Assembly: GCA_030685235.1 (NCBI GenBank)
Contig: MU839331.1
Location: forward strand, 1-16,287
Length of the DNA: 16,287 nt
Source of the DNA: Copromyces sp. CBS 386.78
Taxonomy: Eukaryota > Ascomycota > Sordariomycetes > Sordariales > Sordariaceae
Direction of reading: 5' to 3'
Part shown: positions 1 through 9,050 of the stretch, piece after piece
How positions within the stretch are numbered: the stretch's first letter is position 1
Layout: every line of letters starts with the position of its first letter
Position numbers and translations under genes: made by a program
Notes under the pieces: model-generated
Database searches by the model: none
Told to the model about the DNA's origin: nothing
What the model saw: the letters and a program-made list of their open reading frames with translations, nothing else

Positions 1-94
1 AAAATTTTGGGGTGCATTAGCGCGCGGGAGAGATGGGGCGAGGGTGGGGCGGCAGTGCAGTGAGAGTTTTGCAGCGGTGCAGATAGCGTTTCTC
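1..94. mobile_element. GC-rich terminal fragment, possibly a hAT-like DNA transposon end
   Basis: This stretch is GC-rich, keeps CpA and TpG, and stops abruptly at about base 94, where RIP-mutated element C begins. Its last bases, GCGGTGCAGATAG then CGTTTCTC, resemble the right end of the MITE at 8016-8428 (GGCAGTGCGAAAAGACGTTCTC, without its first bases). The next 8 bases, 95-102 (TTAAAAAA), have T at position 2 and A at position 7, as hAT target duplications usually do. Short GCAGTG/GCAGCGGTG motifs at 51-80 could be subterminal repeats. The other end lies outside the window, so this could equally be host DNA or another element. Confidence 0.3.
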
Positions 95-189
95 TTAAAA
101 AATTAATATTTATAATATTATTTTTACCGAATTATATAGAAATTATAAGTACCGTTCGGGAATTAAACCCGTTAATCGGCTCTAGTTAA

Positions 190-850
190 CTTCTAAGCTT
201 CGAAACCTTTACTACTTTTATATACTTCAAGGGTAACGGTTAAAATAGCGCGGATTACTATCCCGTTAATAATAATAAAAATATAATTCTTCCCGTTCTT
301 ATTATACTTTATATAAATATTAGCGTTCTAAAAGAAGGGTAAACCTAAAATAATCTTATAATTAAGTAAGCGGTTCTCAATAATAAAGAAATAGATTTCC
401 TTACTTTTATCGAATAAGTAAATTTTCTTATAAATTTTATTAACAAATCCCTTTTAACTACTATTATTATTAATATTAATAATTTCAATATTAATATTCG
501 TTAGATTAAAACGATCTACTAATCCCTTATAAATAATATTATATTTAATTCCTATATTAAATAAAGCGGTAATCTTCTCCCCTCCTTTTATTTTAATAGA
601 GATTATTAGCGTAAATAGCGTAAAAAATTAGGTAATTCCGTTCCCTAAAATTAAAATAAATATTTCAATATATTTAATAACGTTAGTAAAGGCGTTATAA
701 AATAATACCCTCCTAATTAGCTTAGTCCTAAACTTATTAATCTTCTATTATTCTAAAGGAATATTAATAAATATTAGCCAGTCGACCTAATTATAAATAA
801 TTTAAACGTTTTCTTTTATTAATTTGACAAAATTAATTAAAATATAGCTA
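190..850 (-). pseudogene. Element C aspartic protease (retropepsin-like) relic
   Basis: In the minus-strand frame whose codons end on coordinates divisible by three, a retropepsin-like segment can be followed with a few TAA/TAG stops. A segment reading KGGEKITALFNIG lies at the usual place of the flap-side Asp-Thr/Ser-Gly motif, followed about 80 residues later by ILGLPFF, the second conserved block of retroviral-type proteases. The catalytic Asp is replaced by Asn (codon AAT, plus-strand 556-558), as expected for GAT to AAT by RIP, and the Thr has become Ile. The preceding Gag-like frame is different, so a one-base shift lies near 830-860; it may be an old indel or a programmed shift. Coding similarity fades near 190 and the element is interrupted at base 94. 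Confidence 0.6.
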
Positions 851-3112
851 TAAATAATTTCTACCTAATACTTATAATACTAACCTAAACAAGTCCTTTA
901 AATACAATAGGTCCCTTAAGGACGATAGGGACGAATTTATTAGCCTCCAAAGTATTATTACGAATAATATTACTATTATATTTAAATTTAAGCTTAAGCA
1001 GGTTATAATTATTATTATAAATAATATTAGCAAATAAATCTACCTAACAATAAATAGCCATAATATTAACAAGGCTATATTTAATAATATCTTCAATAAT
1101 AACCGAAACCTTAACGTTTATAAACTTTATAACCATAAGGTAAAGCTCCTTCAAATCCGTAATATCGTCGTAGACCTTAGGATTTCTAAACTAATTAAAG
1201 AAATAGACTTTCTTAATCTTCTTAATAGCAAACTCAAAAGTAGATTACTTTTCTTCTATAATATTAATATTATACTTAACTCCTTTTTTAATTATATTAA
1301 TAATTAAAATAAGGGGGATAAATAAAAATATAGGGGTATTATTAAAAAAATCACCTTTAGAAACCTGAACTTTTTTAATCTCTCTAAAAATAATAATTAT
1401 TATAGAAATTAAGGGTATTATATTAATTTCGACTTTATTTCCTAAATTAATTAATTCTATAACCTTCGGAAATTTATTAGGGAATTCCTTATCTCTAATT
1501 AAAATAATATATATAGAAGCGACCTACTTTCAAACCTTTAATATCGGACTATAAAAGTAATTATACCTCTTAATTTAAATAATATTAATTAAAACTAATA
1601 TTTTCTTCCCCTTTAACTTTTATATTTCCTTTTACTTTCTTCTAATACTTTAGTAGAAAATATTAAATTTCGGAACGTAATCGGATTTATTAAAATTTCT
1701 ACCCTTATACTATTTAAATTCCTAATTTTTAAAATCAAAATAAGCGAAATAATTTAATTCTAAAGTAATTAAAAATTTTAATAATTCCCCGACCTTCCTT
1801 TATTTTTATATAGCGTAATATAATTCTTAATTTATACGATTCTTATAATTATAACTAGAGCTAAAGAAGATGATAAATAGTATACCCCTAAAGACCTAAG
1901 CTTTTTAAAAAGAATAATATCCGTATATAAGGTTTATATCCTTCTTAACGCACTTATATATAAAATAATTTCCTCAATACTAATAATAAACCCTTTAATA
2001 TTCGTTAGAAGATTAATAATTACCGGATAATAAATATTAAATTCTACCTCAATTAAAGCTACTAATAGGTATAGCGTTAATTTAAATAGTATTAATCTAA
2101 ATAAAAAGGTATTAAATTTAAGAAGGGTAATAAATAGTAAATTATTAAAAGGTAAAAGGGGGTATTTAAGAAGGGGGGCGAATACTCTAGGTAATTTAGA
2201 TTACTAGCTTCCTAAAATTATCGGCAAACTTATCTATAACTTTATTAATAGTAGATTACTTCTTAATAAGCTCCTTCGTAATAATTTAAATAATTTTTTT
2301 AACGACTAAAATATTATTATCTTCGGAAAAAATATTATTATTAAACTTAACGACCTTCCTAGAAGATTTGCGCGTTTTAATAACGATTTCCTCTTTACTA
2401 AAGTCGGAAGAGGCTAAAAATTTAAAGGTATCGACTTTATTAAACTATTTAATAATAAAGTCGTTAAATTTACTAGCGAAGGTAATCTAATCTATTTAAT
2501 AAATCTCCTCCTTAAACTTATATATAAAAGTAATAATTATATATTTAATATTAATATATAACTTTTTATAAAAATTCTTAACGGCTAAATCTTTAATACT
2601 ATTATAATTAGTAAAAAATTAATAAGCGAAAAGGGTAAAATAATTAAAGATAGTATTAGCAATCTTCATCTTATTATAAGGGATACGCTTAATATAAAAT
2701 TTCTTTAAAATAATAAATGTACTATCGGTCTACTTAAAATCCTTAATTCTATAGGCGGTTTTAAAGGCCAAAGTAAAATTCTCCTAAATAATATTAATAT
2801 TAATTTTAAACTAGCGGAAAATACCTTTAATAACGTCCTTAGGCTACTTCTTATACTAATTAATCTAAATAATAATTTTAAATTCGTTATTATTAAAATT
2901 AGTATATCCGACCTCTTCTTTGAAGAATTCAAAATATTTAATAACTTTCTTACTATAAAACTTCTTCTTAAGGCTAATATTATAAATGTAAATTATAGTA
3001 TTACTTTTAGTAAAAAGAGTAATAGAATTAAAAATTCCCGGTATAGGCTTCTAAATATTAAGGGAAGGAGAGGTCTTCGGAATAGAAAGGGAAGAAAAAA
3101 TATTAGATATAA
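850..3112 (-). pseudogene. Element C Gag-like polyprotein relic
   Basis: One minus-strand frame (codon high coordinate leaving remainder 2 after division by three) reads as protein from about 3112 to 850, roughly 750 codons, with stops that are TAA or TAG. It starts near SNIFSSLSIPKTSP, preceded by an ATA that is probably a RIPped ATG. Segments such as KKKFYSKKVIKYFEFFKEEV and a Lys/Glu-rich middle are protein-like. I see no convincing zinc knuckle; a weak candidate is the SYNYKN stretch near 1840. The Gag assignment rests on position between the 5' LTR/leader and the protease, not on a recognised domain. The 75-codon open stretch at 2705-2932 on the same strand is in another frame. Confidence 0.5.
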
Positions 3113-3458
3113 TATTTAATAATAATTAATTATAAAATAAGGGTCTTTAAGTTAAAATATTATAATAAAAGGGGAAATATACTAATAGTTGTATAAAATT
3201 ATATTTTAAATTATTATAATTATTCGGAAACGGATAGATCTAATATCTTTTATTAAAATACTTTTCATCCTTCAAATACCTTTATACTATCTAAATTAAA
3301 GTACTTATATTTCAATTAAGGTAATTATGGTATTAAGTGCTATATTAATTCGGAAGTCCAATTATAACTTCGTTTAATTAGCGGTAATTACTATTATAAT
3401 AAGAAGTAAATACCGCCCTTCCAACCGTACTTACTTCTAATAAAAAGCTAACTATTCG
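3113..3458 (-). other. Element C untranslated leader
   Basis: This 346-bp stretch lies between the 5' LTR and the start of the Gag-like frame, where the primer-binding site and packaging signals of an LTR element belong. No gene is seen. The bases just after the LTR on the minus strand (CGAATAGTTAGC) do not obviously match a tRNA 3' end, although RIP could hide this. A hairpin is present at 3381-3416. Confidence 0.5.
3381..3416. repeat. Inverted repeat (hairpin) in the element C leader
   Basis: The arms GCGGTAATTACT (3381-3392) and AGTAAATACCGC (3405-3416) pair at 11 of 12 positions around a 12-base loop. The stem keeps GC pairs in an otherwise AT-rich area. It could be an RNA structure of the leader, but one hairpin may arise by chance. 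Confidence 0.4.
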
Positions 3459-4595
3459 TAAAAAGTTAATTAAAACTATTTAAAATATTAATATAATATA
3501 CCCTAAAAGGGTTGCGATTATTCTAAAAAGGAATTCGGCATATAAATTATAAATATTTATACTGAATATAAGCAAAAGTAATAAAAAGGGGATCTATTAT
3601 CTATCGCTAATTTATAGTCTCTAATTTACTATATAATTTAGACTACTAATTCTCTAGTCTCTAATCTATCGTTTTACTAAATTAATATTTCGAAATAATT
3701 CGTCTTCGTATTCTACATCGATTATAATCTAATTAAAAAAGGGAAAAAGGCTAATATATTCGTTGAAAAGTATCGGTAAATTATAAATTAAACGAAGAAC
3801 TTAAAATCTATATATATCTAAAATTAAAATCTCCGTTAAATCGAATAAAAGACTTCTTTACTAAAAGAAGTAATTAACTACTTATTATTTAACCTTCGGC
3901 TCTTAAATTAATATCCCGAGGGAAGTGGAAATAATTTCAACGTCTACGAAAAATTTCGGCCGAAGACTCTTCGAATTCGCATTAACTAATTTAATTAGGA
4001 ATTTAAAATTTATTTCATCCTTATTACCATTTAATTTAATATAGAAAATATTATATAAGAAGAGAAACTAACTCCCTACTACAAAAAAACTAATTCAATT
4101 AATATAAAAATTATAAAAATCAACACCTTAAAGAAAAAAACAAATCTACTATAAGATAAATTCTATCTGTAAAATAAAGACGAGGAAATCTTTATATACT
4201 AACTATCGATTATTTAGAGGAAATTAAAACCAATATTAAAATATTATACTCTAACGGATCTTTGAGAGAGGTTGAAGGAATAAATTTAAATATTAATCTT
4301 CTTAAGAGGGGATTACAAAATAAAAGAAGAATAAACTTAGCACGGGAAAACGAATTTGGGATCAAAATTCGAATATATTCTTCTAAGAAGGAGTGTTATC
4401 TGGTCTAAACTGCCTATCTTTCTTCCCAAATCTCGGAGATTCCTTCTCCTTTTATCTTCAAAGCTCAAACCTATAACCAATAGCACTTGACTAAGCAGCT
4501 GATCTGCTCCTACTTATAATGAACTACCCTGCTCCCTTAATGACCCCGTAGTCCTTAGCTAAAGAAAAAACGTGAAAAAATTCCCTAAATTAGTA
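3459..4595 (-). repeat. 5' LTR of element C (1137 bp)
   Basis: The whole stretch matches 14987-16126 as a reverse complement, with substitutions that are mostly G:C to A:T between the copies. On the minus strand it begins TACTAATTTAGGG, probably from a RIPped TG start, and ends in TTTTTA, probably from a RIPped CA end. Beyond 4595 and before 3459 the two copies stop matching, which fixes the boundaries. The LTR is followed on the minus strand by the leader and Gag-like frame, making this the 5' LTR. The segment at about 4394-4560 keeps many CpA and TpG, while the rest is heavily mutated. Confidence 0.75.
4448..4455 (-). promoter_or_regulatory. TATA-like box in the element C LTR
   Basis: The minus strand reads ATAAAAGG about 140 bp into the LTR, inside the segment least touched by RIP. 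The same motif is preserved in the opposite LTR copy at 15127-15134. It is a plausible RNA polymerase II TATA box by position and sequence only. Confidence 0.35.
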
Positions 4596-4687
4596 TATAC
4601 GTATATACGGTCCTATTAGCTAATAGCCAATAGACTCGACTATATAGTGCCCCAATACTATATACTATTATAAGTAATCTTATAATA
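4596..4687 (-). repeat. Partial 3' LTR of element A, cut by element C
   Basis: On the minus strand a purine-rich tract (4688-4699) is followed by TATTATAAGATTAC, matching the start of the element B LTR (TATTATAGGATTAG). Both would be TGTTAT before RIP. A later shared block of the CTATTGGYTRWT type supports relatedness. Only 92 bp remain before the element C LTR begins, so C inserted here; the rest of A's LTR should lie beyond the far end of C, outside the window. Confidence 0.65.
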
Positions 4688-4699
4688 CTACCTCCCTAC
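4688..4699 (-). other. Polypurine tract of element A
   Basis: The minus strand reads GTAGGGAGGTAG directly before the LTR start. This is the usual place of the primer for plus-strand DNA synthesis in LTR elements. The stop codon of pol is 65 bp upstream. Confidence 0.55.
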
Positions 4700-5289
4700 A
4701 AAAGAAATTTACAAAGCTTTAAACGATTTATCTAATATATATATATAAAATAATAGATCTTACTTCAATCCCCGTCTTCCAACTCTTCGATCCGTAATTA
4801 AACGCTTATAATCCGCGAATAAGCAGCCGCATTATCGTTATCACCCTACTAATAAGTCCTAGCCTCTAATCGTACCTCCACGTTCCTTATCGAAGGCCGC
4901 TTACCCTACTAAACCTCCGCTATCCTTCTAAATACTTTATAAAAGAATTCGTCTATTTTCTTTAAATCCTCTTCGGATAGGGGCTCGAATTCCCGGCTTA
5001 CTACCTCAATCGTAAACTCCCGTATATCGGTCGTAATTGTCCGTACCTTACGGCCAATTGTAATAACTATTATAACGGCATTAATTTACTCCTTCAAATT
5101 GGTAATACGCTTAGAATATTTCGGGAGCGGGGCTAAGGACGCCGTATAATATATTTAAAGTACGGGCAATATTGTATAATGTATTTAAGGTATTAGGGCC
5201 CTTTATTTTAGGGCTAAGGTCCGCTCTTAAAGTATAGCTTTAATCTCTAGCTAATTCTAAATTACTAGTAGGATAGGGGTATCTAAATA

Positions 5290-5455
5290 ATCGTAATAAA
5301 ATGCGATAATTACGTCCCTTATTCCCTTAATATTATTAAAAGGTTCGTCGGTAGGATTATAATACTTCTACTTTATAATATAGAACTAATAATAGTTACC
5401 TCCTTATTGGAAATAATCTAATAAATTATTAAATTCCTATTCCGCTACTTCTTCG
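5290..5455 (-). pseudogene. Element A chromodomain-like segment
   Basis: Downstream of the integrase the frame reads EFNNLLDYF, then a YYQFYI-type strand and PTDEPFNNI, the layout of a chromodomain: Glu-rich start, strand with Phe/Trp-Lys, then a Trp-Glu-Pro-like turn and helix. In chromoviruses this domain directs integration to marked chromatin. The aromatic cage is not readable because Trp codons have become stops. Confidence 0.5.
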
Positions 5456-5749
5456 TAATCGTTAATATAAATTATAACTTTGCCTTTATTAATTCGCACG
5501 TCGCCCTACAATTCTACTTAGCCGGGAAGGCCCTTATAATAAAGTTTTACTATAGAAACGTAGAATATTAGTAAATACTTTATATTAATAAGTAAAATAA
5601 ATTTAATGGTATAGGATTGCGCTTAATCTATTTTAAAAGGGCCTTCTTATAGTAGGTATAGTTTATTATACGGCTTACTATTATTAAGATTAGTTGTATT
5701 AAATATTATAAAATTACTAATGTAGTATTTTAATATATTAAATTAATTT

Positions 5750-6500
5750 TCGTTAACGTTAGCTTCGTATTAATTTTATACCTTCTTTATAAAAATATAT
5801 ATATAGTCCTATATAGTTTCGAAACGAACGAGTAGTTCGCTAGCCTTTAAATACTCTTTCTACTATATTAGCGAAAAACCTTTTAACGGTACGACCGCTA
5901 CTAGTTTAATATTTATACGGAGGTAAAAGTTATAATTAATAAAGAAAGGAATTATACCTATAATTTCGGATACTATATTATTACCTACGAATTCCGCTAG
6001 TAGTAACCATCGTACCCAATTTATCTATACCCAATTAATAAAAATATATAAATATTATTCTATCTCTATATTAATATATTCCGTTTAAATATTCGTCTAC
6101 GAGTAGAAAACGGAATTCAATAATTTTTTAATAATTAAGCGCTTATAAATAGTAAATTAAAAAAGAGAGATAAATTACAAGCCGCGGTCGGAAATAATAA
6201 TATTAAGTAGGTTGTAAAGGGTATAAATACGGTCAATAAAGTAGTCCGCTAATTCTTCCGCTTCTATAGTAATAATTAGGATATAATAACGTATCTTTAT
6301 CAAATGGTCTATAATAATAATAATATATTTAAATTTCTAGCTTAAATATAAGTTTTTTAGTAATAGAAAAACGTAATTAACCGAAATATCCGTCTATAGT
6401 ACGTAGGCTATAAATATAGGTTTCAGGTAGCCTACCTTAGTTCGTTATAATACTTTTGTCTTCGAATATATTAAATAGCCCTTATAATAAGCTTTAATTA
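5750..6500 (-). pseudogene. Element A integrase relic
   Basis: The zinc-binding Cys-x2-Cys is now YKGY (6475-6486), both TGY codons having become TAY. The DD35E core is readable: the first Asp is Asn (SVNY, codon at 6376-6378), the second Asp is intact (SDRG, 6181-6192), and Glu is intact (6079-6081) exactly 36 codons after the second Asp. Downstream stretches such as WLLLAEFVGNN and IIPFFINYNFY are typical of Gypsy integrases. Element B lost the other Asp, so neither copy is active. Confidence 0.8.
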
Positions 6501-6780
6501 CCTCTACTATACTTAATTAATATTAATATTCGTTTATTTATATCTAAATCTTATTTTTATTTAAATAGCTGGCTGTTAGCGATAAATAAGTATAGTAAAT
6601 AAATAATAAATAAGTAGCAGTATTATTAAAATTAATAAATACCTTCCCTCTATAGTAAACTTTACCTCCCGCTATAGAATATTCGGCGAAGGCGACTTTA
6701 AACTTCTTCTTAATATAAAAACGCTATTTAATATAATTTAAATCCCTTAAATAATTAACGGCCTTTTATATTAAAGTTAA

Positions 6781-7011
6781 CTAATTGTAATTTTCGTTAA
6801 TAATATCGTTTATTAATTTATCTAATTCCTCTAAAATATTTAAAGATAGTAAGAATACTTTTTTATTAAAATCGAAATCGTTGCTAATTATTATAATTAA
6901 TAGAAAGAAGTATCCCTCCTTAAAGTAAATAAGGTTAATAAGTTTATAGTTCCTTACTTTTAGGTAATAATCGTTTATATTTAGAAATATATCTTCTAAC
7001 TTCCTATTCAA
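6781..7011 (-). pseudogene. Open segment of A pol between RNase H and integrase
   Basis: This 76-codon open stretch is in the same frame as the RT, RNase H and integrase of element A, so it is an in-frame fragment of pol rather than a separate gene. It reads as the connection region with Leu/Asp/Glu-rich helices such as ILEELDKLINDIINEN. Its openness probably reflects a lack of Gln and Trp codons. Confidence 0.65.
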
Positions 7012-7400
7012 TATATTGGGGCGGAAATTCCGTAATCCTAATATATAGAAGATCGAAAAATTAAATTGTAATAAGAATTATAATTACCGTATATAGTGGG
7101 GTATAAATTATTTATTTATTATAAAAATCTTTAAATTCTTATAATTTATAATAATATTAAAAGGTTACTAAGCACCCTCCAATTTTAAGTGCTACTCCTC
7201 TAATACTTTAATAATAATAAAAAACTCTTTATTATAAATATTATAATTATACTCCGCTATTAAATACCGTACTAAGAAGTACGTAACTAAGTAGAATTCG
7301 CTATTATTCCCGTACTAGGAAAAAGTACCTCTAGAAACCTAATTTAAAATATTGGTTTCGATAACCGTCTTCTTAAACCAATTATAAATCCGTAGGGTTA
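7000..7400 (-). pseudogene. Element A RNase H relic
   Basis: The frame reads TLRIYNWFKKTVIETNIL, where the usual catalytic motif has Asp after Glu-Thr; here the codon is AAT (7351-7353), giving Asn. Further on, EYNYNIYNKEF keeps the Glu region of Gypsy RNase H. It follows RT in the same frame without a gap. The enzyme would degrade the RNA strand of RNA/DNA hybrids in an intact element. Confidence 0.75.
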
Positions 7401-8007
7401 GTCCGCTAGTAAACGTAACTTTTAAAGTTTTAAAAGCGGACTATTATACTATAATCTATACCTATTCCGCGTCTTTTTTCGTAAGGTCGTACAATAATAC
7501 TACTATTATTAAAAAACCTTTAATAAAATAATAATAAAAATTAATAAATATTAAAAAACTCTATAAGAATTTCTTTAATGTCGAGGGTTACTAATCTATA
7601 ATAGCCTTAACTTTTACTAAATCTATTTTAATACCGCTGGGTATAATAATTAACTTAAAATATTTAATTTTCTTAATATAAAATTCGTATTTATTAATAT
7701 TAACCTATAAACCGGCTTTTTCTAAGTAAGTAAAAATATTATTTACGTATTTCTAATATTCCTCCTTATTATCCGAAAAAATAAGGATATTATTTAAATA
7801 AGCGGTTATATAAATATTTAAAATATCGTATAAAATATTATTAACGTAGTTCTAAAATATATTAAACGCTTCCTATAGGCCGAATAAATAAACAAATAAT
7901 TTAAATAGGTTAAAGTGGGTAATAAACGCTATTAATTATTTGTATCCTTCTATAACGCAAATATAATTAAAAATGGTAATAATATCTAATTTAATAAAAA
8001 TCTTTAT

Positions 8008-8015
8008 TTTATAAA
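8008..8015. repeat. Left copy of an 8-bp target-site duplication
   Basis: TTTATAAA occurs directly outside both MITE ends, here and at 8429-8436. Removing the MITE and one copy restores the RT reading frame. The sequence is its own reverse complement, so it cannot be fully separated from an extension of the terminal repeats. Confidence 0.75.
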
Positions 8016-8428
8016 GAGAAGGTCTTTTCGCACTGCCATAAAAGTCTTCCTACACTGTAGTAAAAAATGCATATGTATATAACTCCACCAAATTTGAAGT
8101 AAGAGGTATAAGAGTGGGGTTGGAATTTTTGGTTTTTTTTACTCTATAAAACAATACTTATAAGGATTTTTTTATTTAGCCTCTAGCGTCTTTCTAAAAC
8201 AAAATATTAAAAAGAAATAAATTTTATTCAAACCTTTACCTTTTATTCTTAACTCTCTGGCGAGTAACGTTGTGATTTGGTCGTAGGCACTATATTATAG
8301 AGAAAGAAATAAGAAAAATTCCAATACTACTCTTACTTACCTAAGCCTTCATTCGGATAAGTTATACCTAGTTTCATTTTTTACTACAGTGTAAAAAGAC
8401 TTTTATGGCAGTGCGAAAAGACGTTCTC
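8016..8428. mobile_element. 413-bp foldback MITE, hAT-like, inserted in A's RT
   Basis: The ends are 54-bp terminal inverted repeats (8016-8069 and 8375-8428) with three mismatches, starting GAGAA then G or C and GTCTTTTCGCACTGCC. Weaker inverted symmetry continues inward: TTGGAATTTTT at 8120-8130 pairs with its reverse complement at 8314-8324, both 104 bp from their ends. It is flanked by an 8-bp direct repeat, as in hAT elements. There is no transposase frame, so it is non-autonomous. CpA and TpG are well represented, unlike the surrounding pol sequence, so it escaped RIP because it is short or because it arrived later. Confidence 0.85.
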
Positions 8429-8436
8429 TTTATAAA
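8429..8436. repeat. Right copy of the 8-bp target-site duplication
   Basis: TTTATAAA, identical to 8008-8015, lies directly outside the right MITE terminus. Confidence 0.75.
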
Positions 8437-9050
8437 TAGCGTTAAAGGTTTCCTTAATTAAAGGGAACGGGTAATAGCTTTTAAAAATAATATTATTAAT
8501 CCCCCTATAATCTACGTAAATCCTAATACTTCCGCCTAACTTCTATATTAGTAAAATTTAGGAAGCGGCTTCTAATTACGAAGGATAAATAAATTTATTA
8601 TAGAAATTCTCGTCAATCTACTTTTTAATTATATTTAATTTATTGGGGTTAAATACCTTTAATCTTATATAAAACGCCTATTTTTTCGGGCGGAATTCGA
8701 TTTTAAAATTGTAAGAGCGGTAAAGGGGTAAGATTATAGCGTTATAAAATTTAAAAACGTTGAAATAATTCCAATATTATTTAAGAAACTTCTTTTTAAT
8801 CTAAACGTCGGTCTTAAATAATTTATCAGCTTTTTCGTAAAATTTAATTATATTTTCTTCTATAATACTACTGGCGAACCTAATAACCTCGTATCGTTTA
8901 AAATCTTTATTTATATTACCGCTAAAATAAATGTATTTAATAATCTTTAATACCCGGATAATTACTTTAGAACCCTTACCAATGTAAATATTAATTTATA
9001 AATAATAATACTTACCTAATAATTTCTTATACTTAACGCTATTACCGTCC

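Larger units (their letters stand above)
95..4595 (-). mobile_element. Element C: Ty3/Gypsy-type LTR retroelement, RIP-degraded, 3' part missing
   Basis: Read on the minus strand the order is 5' LTR (4595 to 3459), leader, a long Gag-like frame from about 3112, then a retropepsin-like segment ending near 190. RT, RNase H, integrase and the 3' LTR are not in the window: the element is interrupted at base 94 and may continue beyond the left edge. The right boundary at 4595 falls inside the 3' LTR of element A, so C inserted into A. A second copy of its LTR is at 14987-16126 in the opposite orientation. Its Gag and protease do not resemble those of B in the parts I compared, so it belongs to a different family. 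Confidence 0.7.
7540..8700 (-). pseudogene. Element A reverse transcriptase relic, split by a MITE
   Basis: Readable blocks include PLIKETFNAI upstream of the MITE and KIFIKLDII directly after it, then FGL, and AYLNNILIFSDNKEEY at the catalytic box. The YxDD motif is YLNN (7789-7800): both catalytic aspartates became Asn through GAT/GAC to AAT. Several TAG/TAA stops replace Gln or Trp, for example after FGL. The thumb/connection VKVKAIID and LKKFL blocks follow. The MITE shifts the frame by one base. Confidence 0.85.
4596..9050 (-). mobile_element. Element A: Ty3/Gypsy chromovirus, 5' part missing, nested insertions
   Basis: Minus-strand order is RT, RNase H, integrase, chromodomain-like region, C-terminal tail, TGA stop, polypurine tract, then the start of a 3' LTR that is cut at 4595 by element C. 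Upstream the pol frame is cut at about 9050 by the 3' LTR of element B. Gag, protease and the 5' LTR are not in the window. A MITE occupies 8016-8428. The order RT, RNase H, integrase, chromodomain defines Ty3/Gypsy chromoviruses. Confidence 0.85.
4765..9050 (-). pseudogene. pol: Element A pol polyprotein relic (RT, RNase H, integrase, chromodomain)
   Basis: A single minus-strand frame can be followed from about 9050 to a TGA at 4765-4767; every motif checked (RT box, RNase H, integrase, chromodomain, stop) falls in the same frame once the MITE and one copy of its target duplication are discounted. In-frame stops inside are TAA or TAG at expected Gln or Trp positions, whereas the final TGA is likely the native stop. 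Domains in order: RT N-terminal part about 8450-8780, RT core 7540-8450 including the MITE, RNase H about 7000-7400, integrase about 5750-6500, chromodomain-like region about 5290-5455, and a C-terminal tail to 4765. Catalytic Asp residues are lost in RT, RNase H and integrase. The protein is dead in this copy. The N-terminal Gag and protease part was removed when B inserted. Confidence 0.85.

Noticed and set aside
2705..2932. 75-codon minus-strand open frame
   Set aside because: It lies inside the Gag-like relic of element C but in a different frame from the one that carries the continuous protein-like reading, and its composition is typical of an AT-rich chance frame.
4394..4595. A plus-strand LTR starting TGTTATCTGG after AAGAAGGAG
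   Set aside because: The start looks good, but the inverted copy matches continuously through this point for another 900 bp, and the neighbouring coding sequence is on the minus strand, so the LTR is the full 3459-4595 block.
4730..4750. AT dinucleotide microsatellite
   Set aside because: It is a short TA/AT run in the 3' untranslated part of element A, as expected in RIPped DNA.
6781..7011. A separate small gene
   Set aside because: It is in the same frame as A's RT and integrase and lies between them, so it is part of pol.
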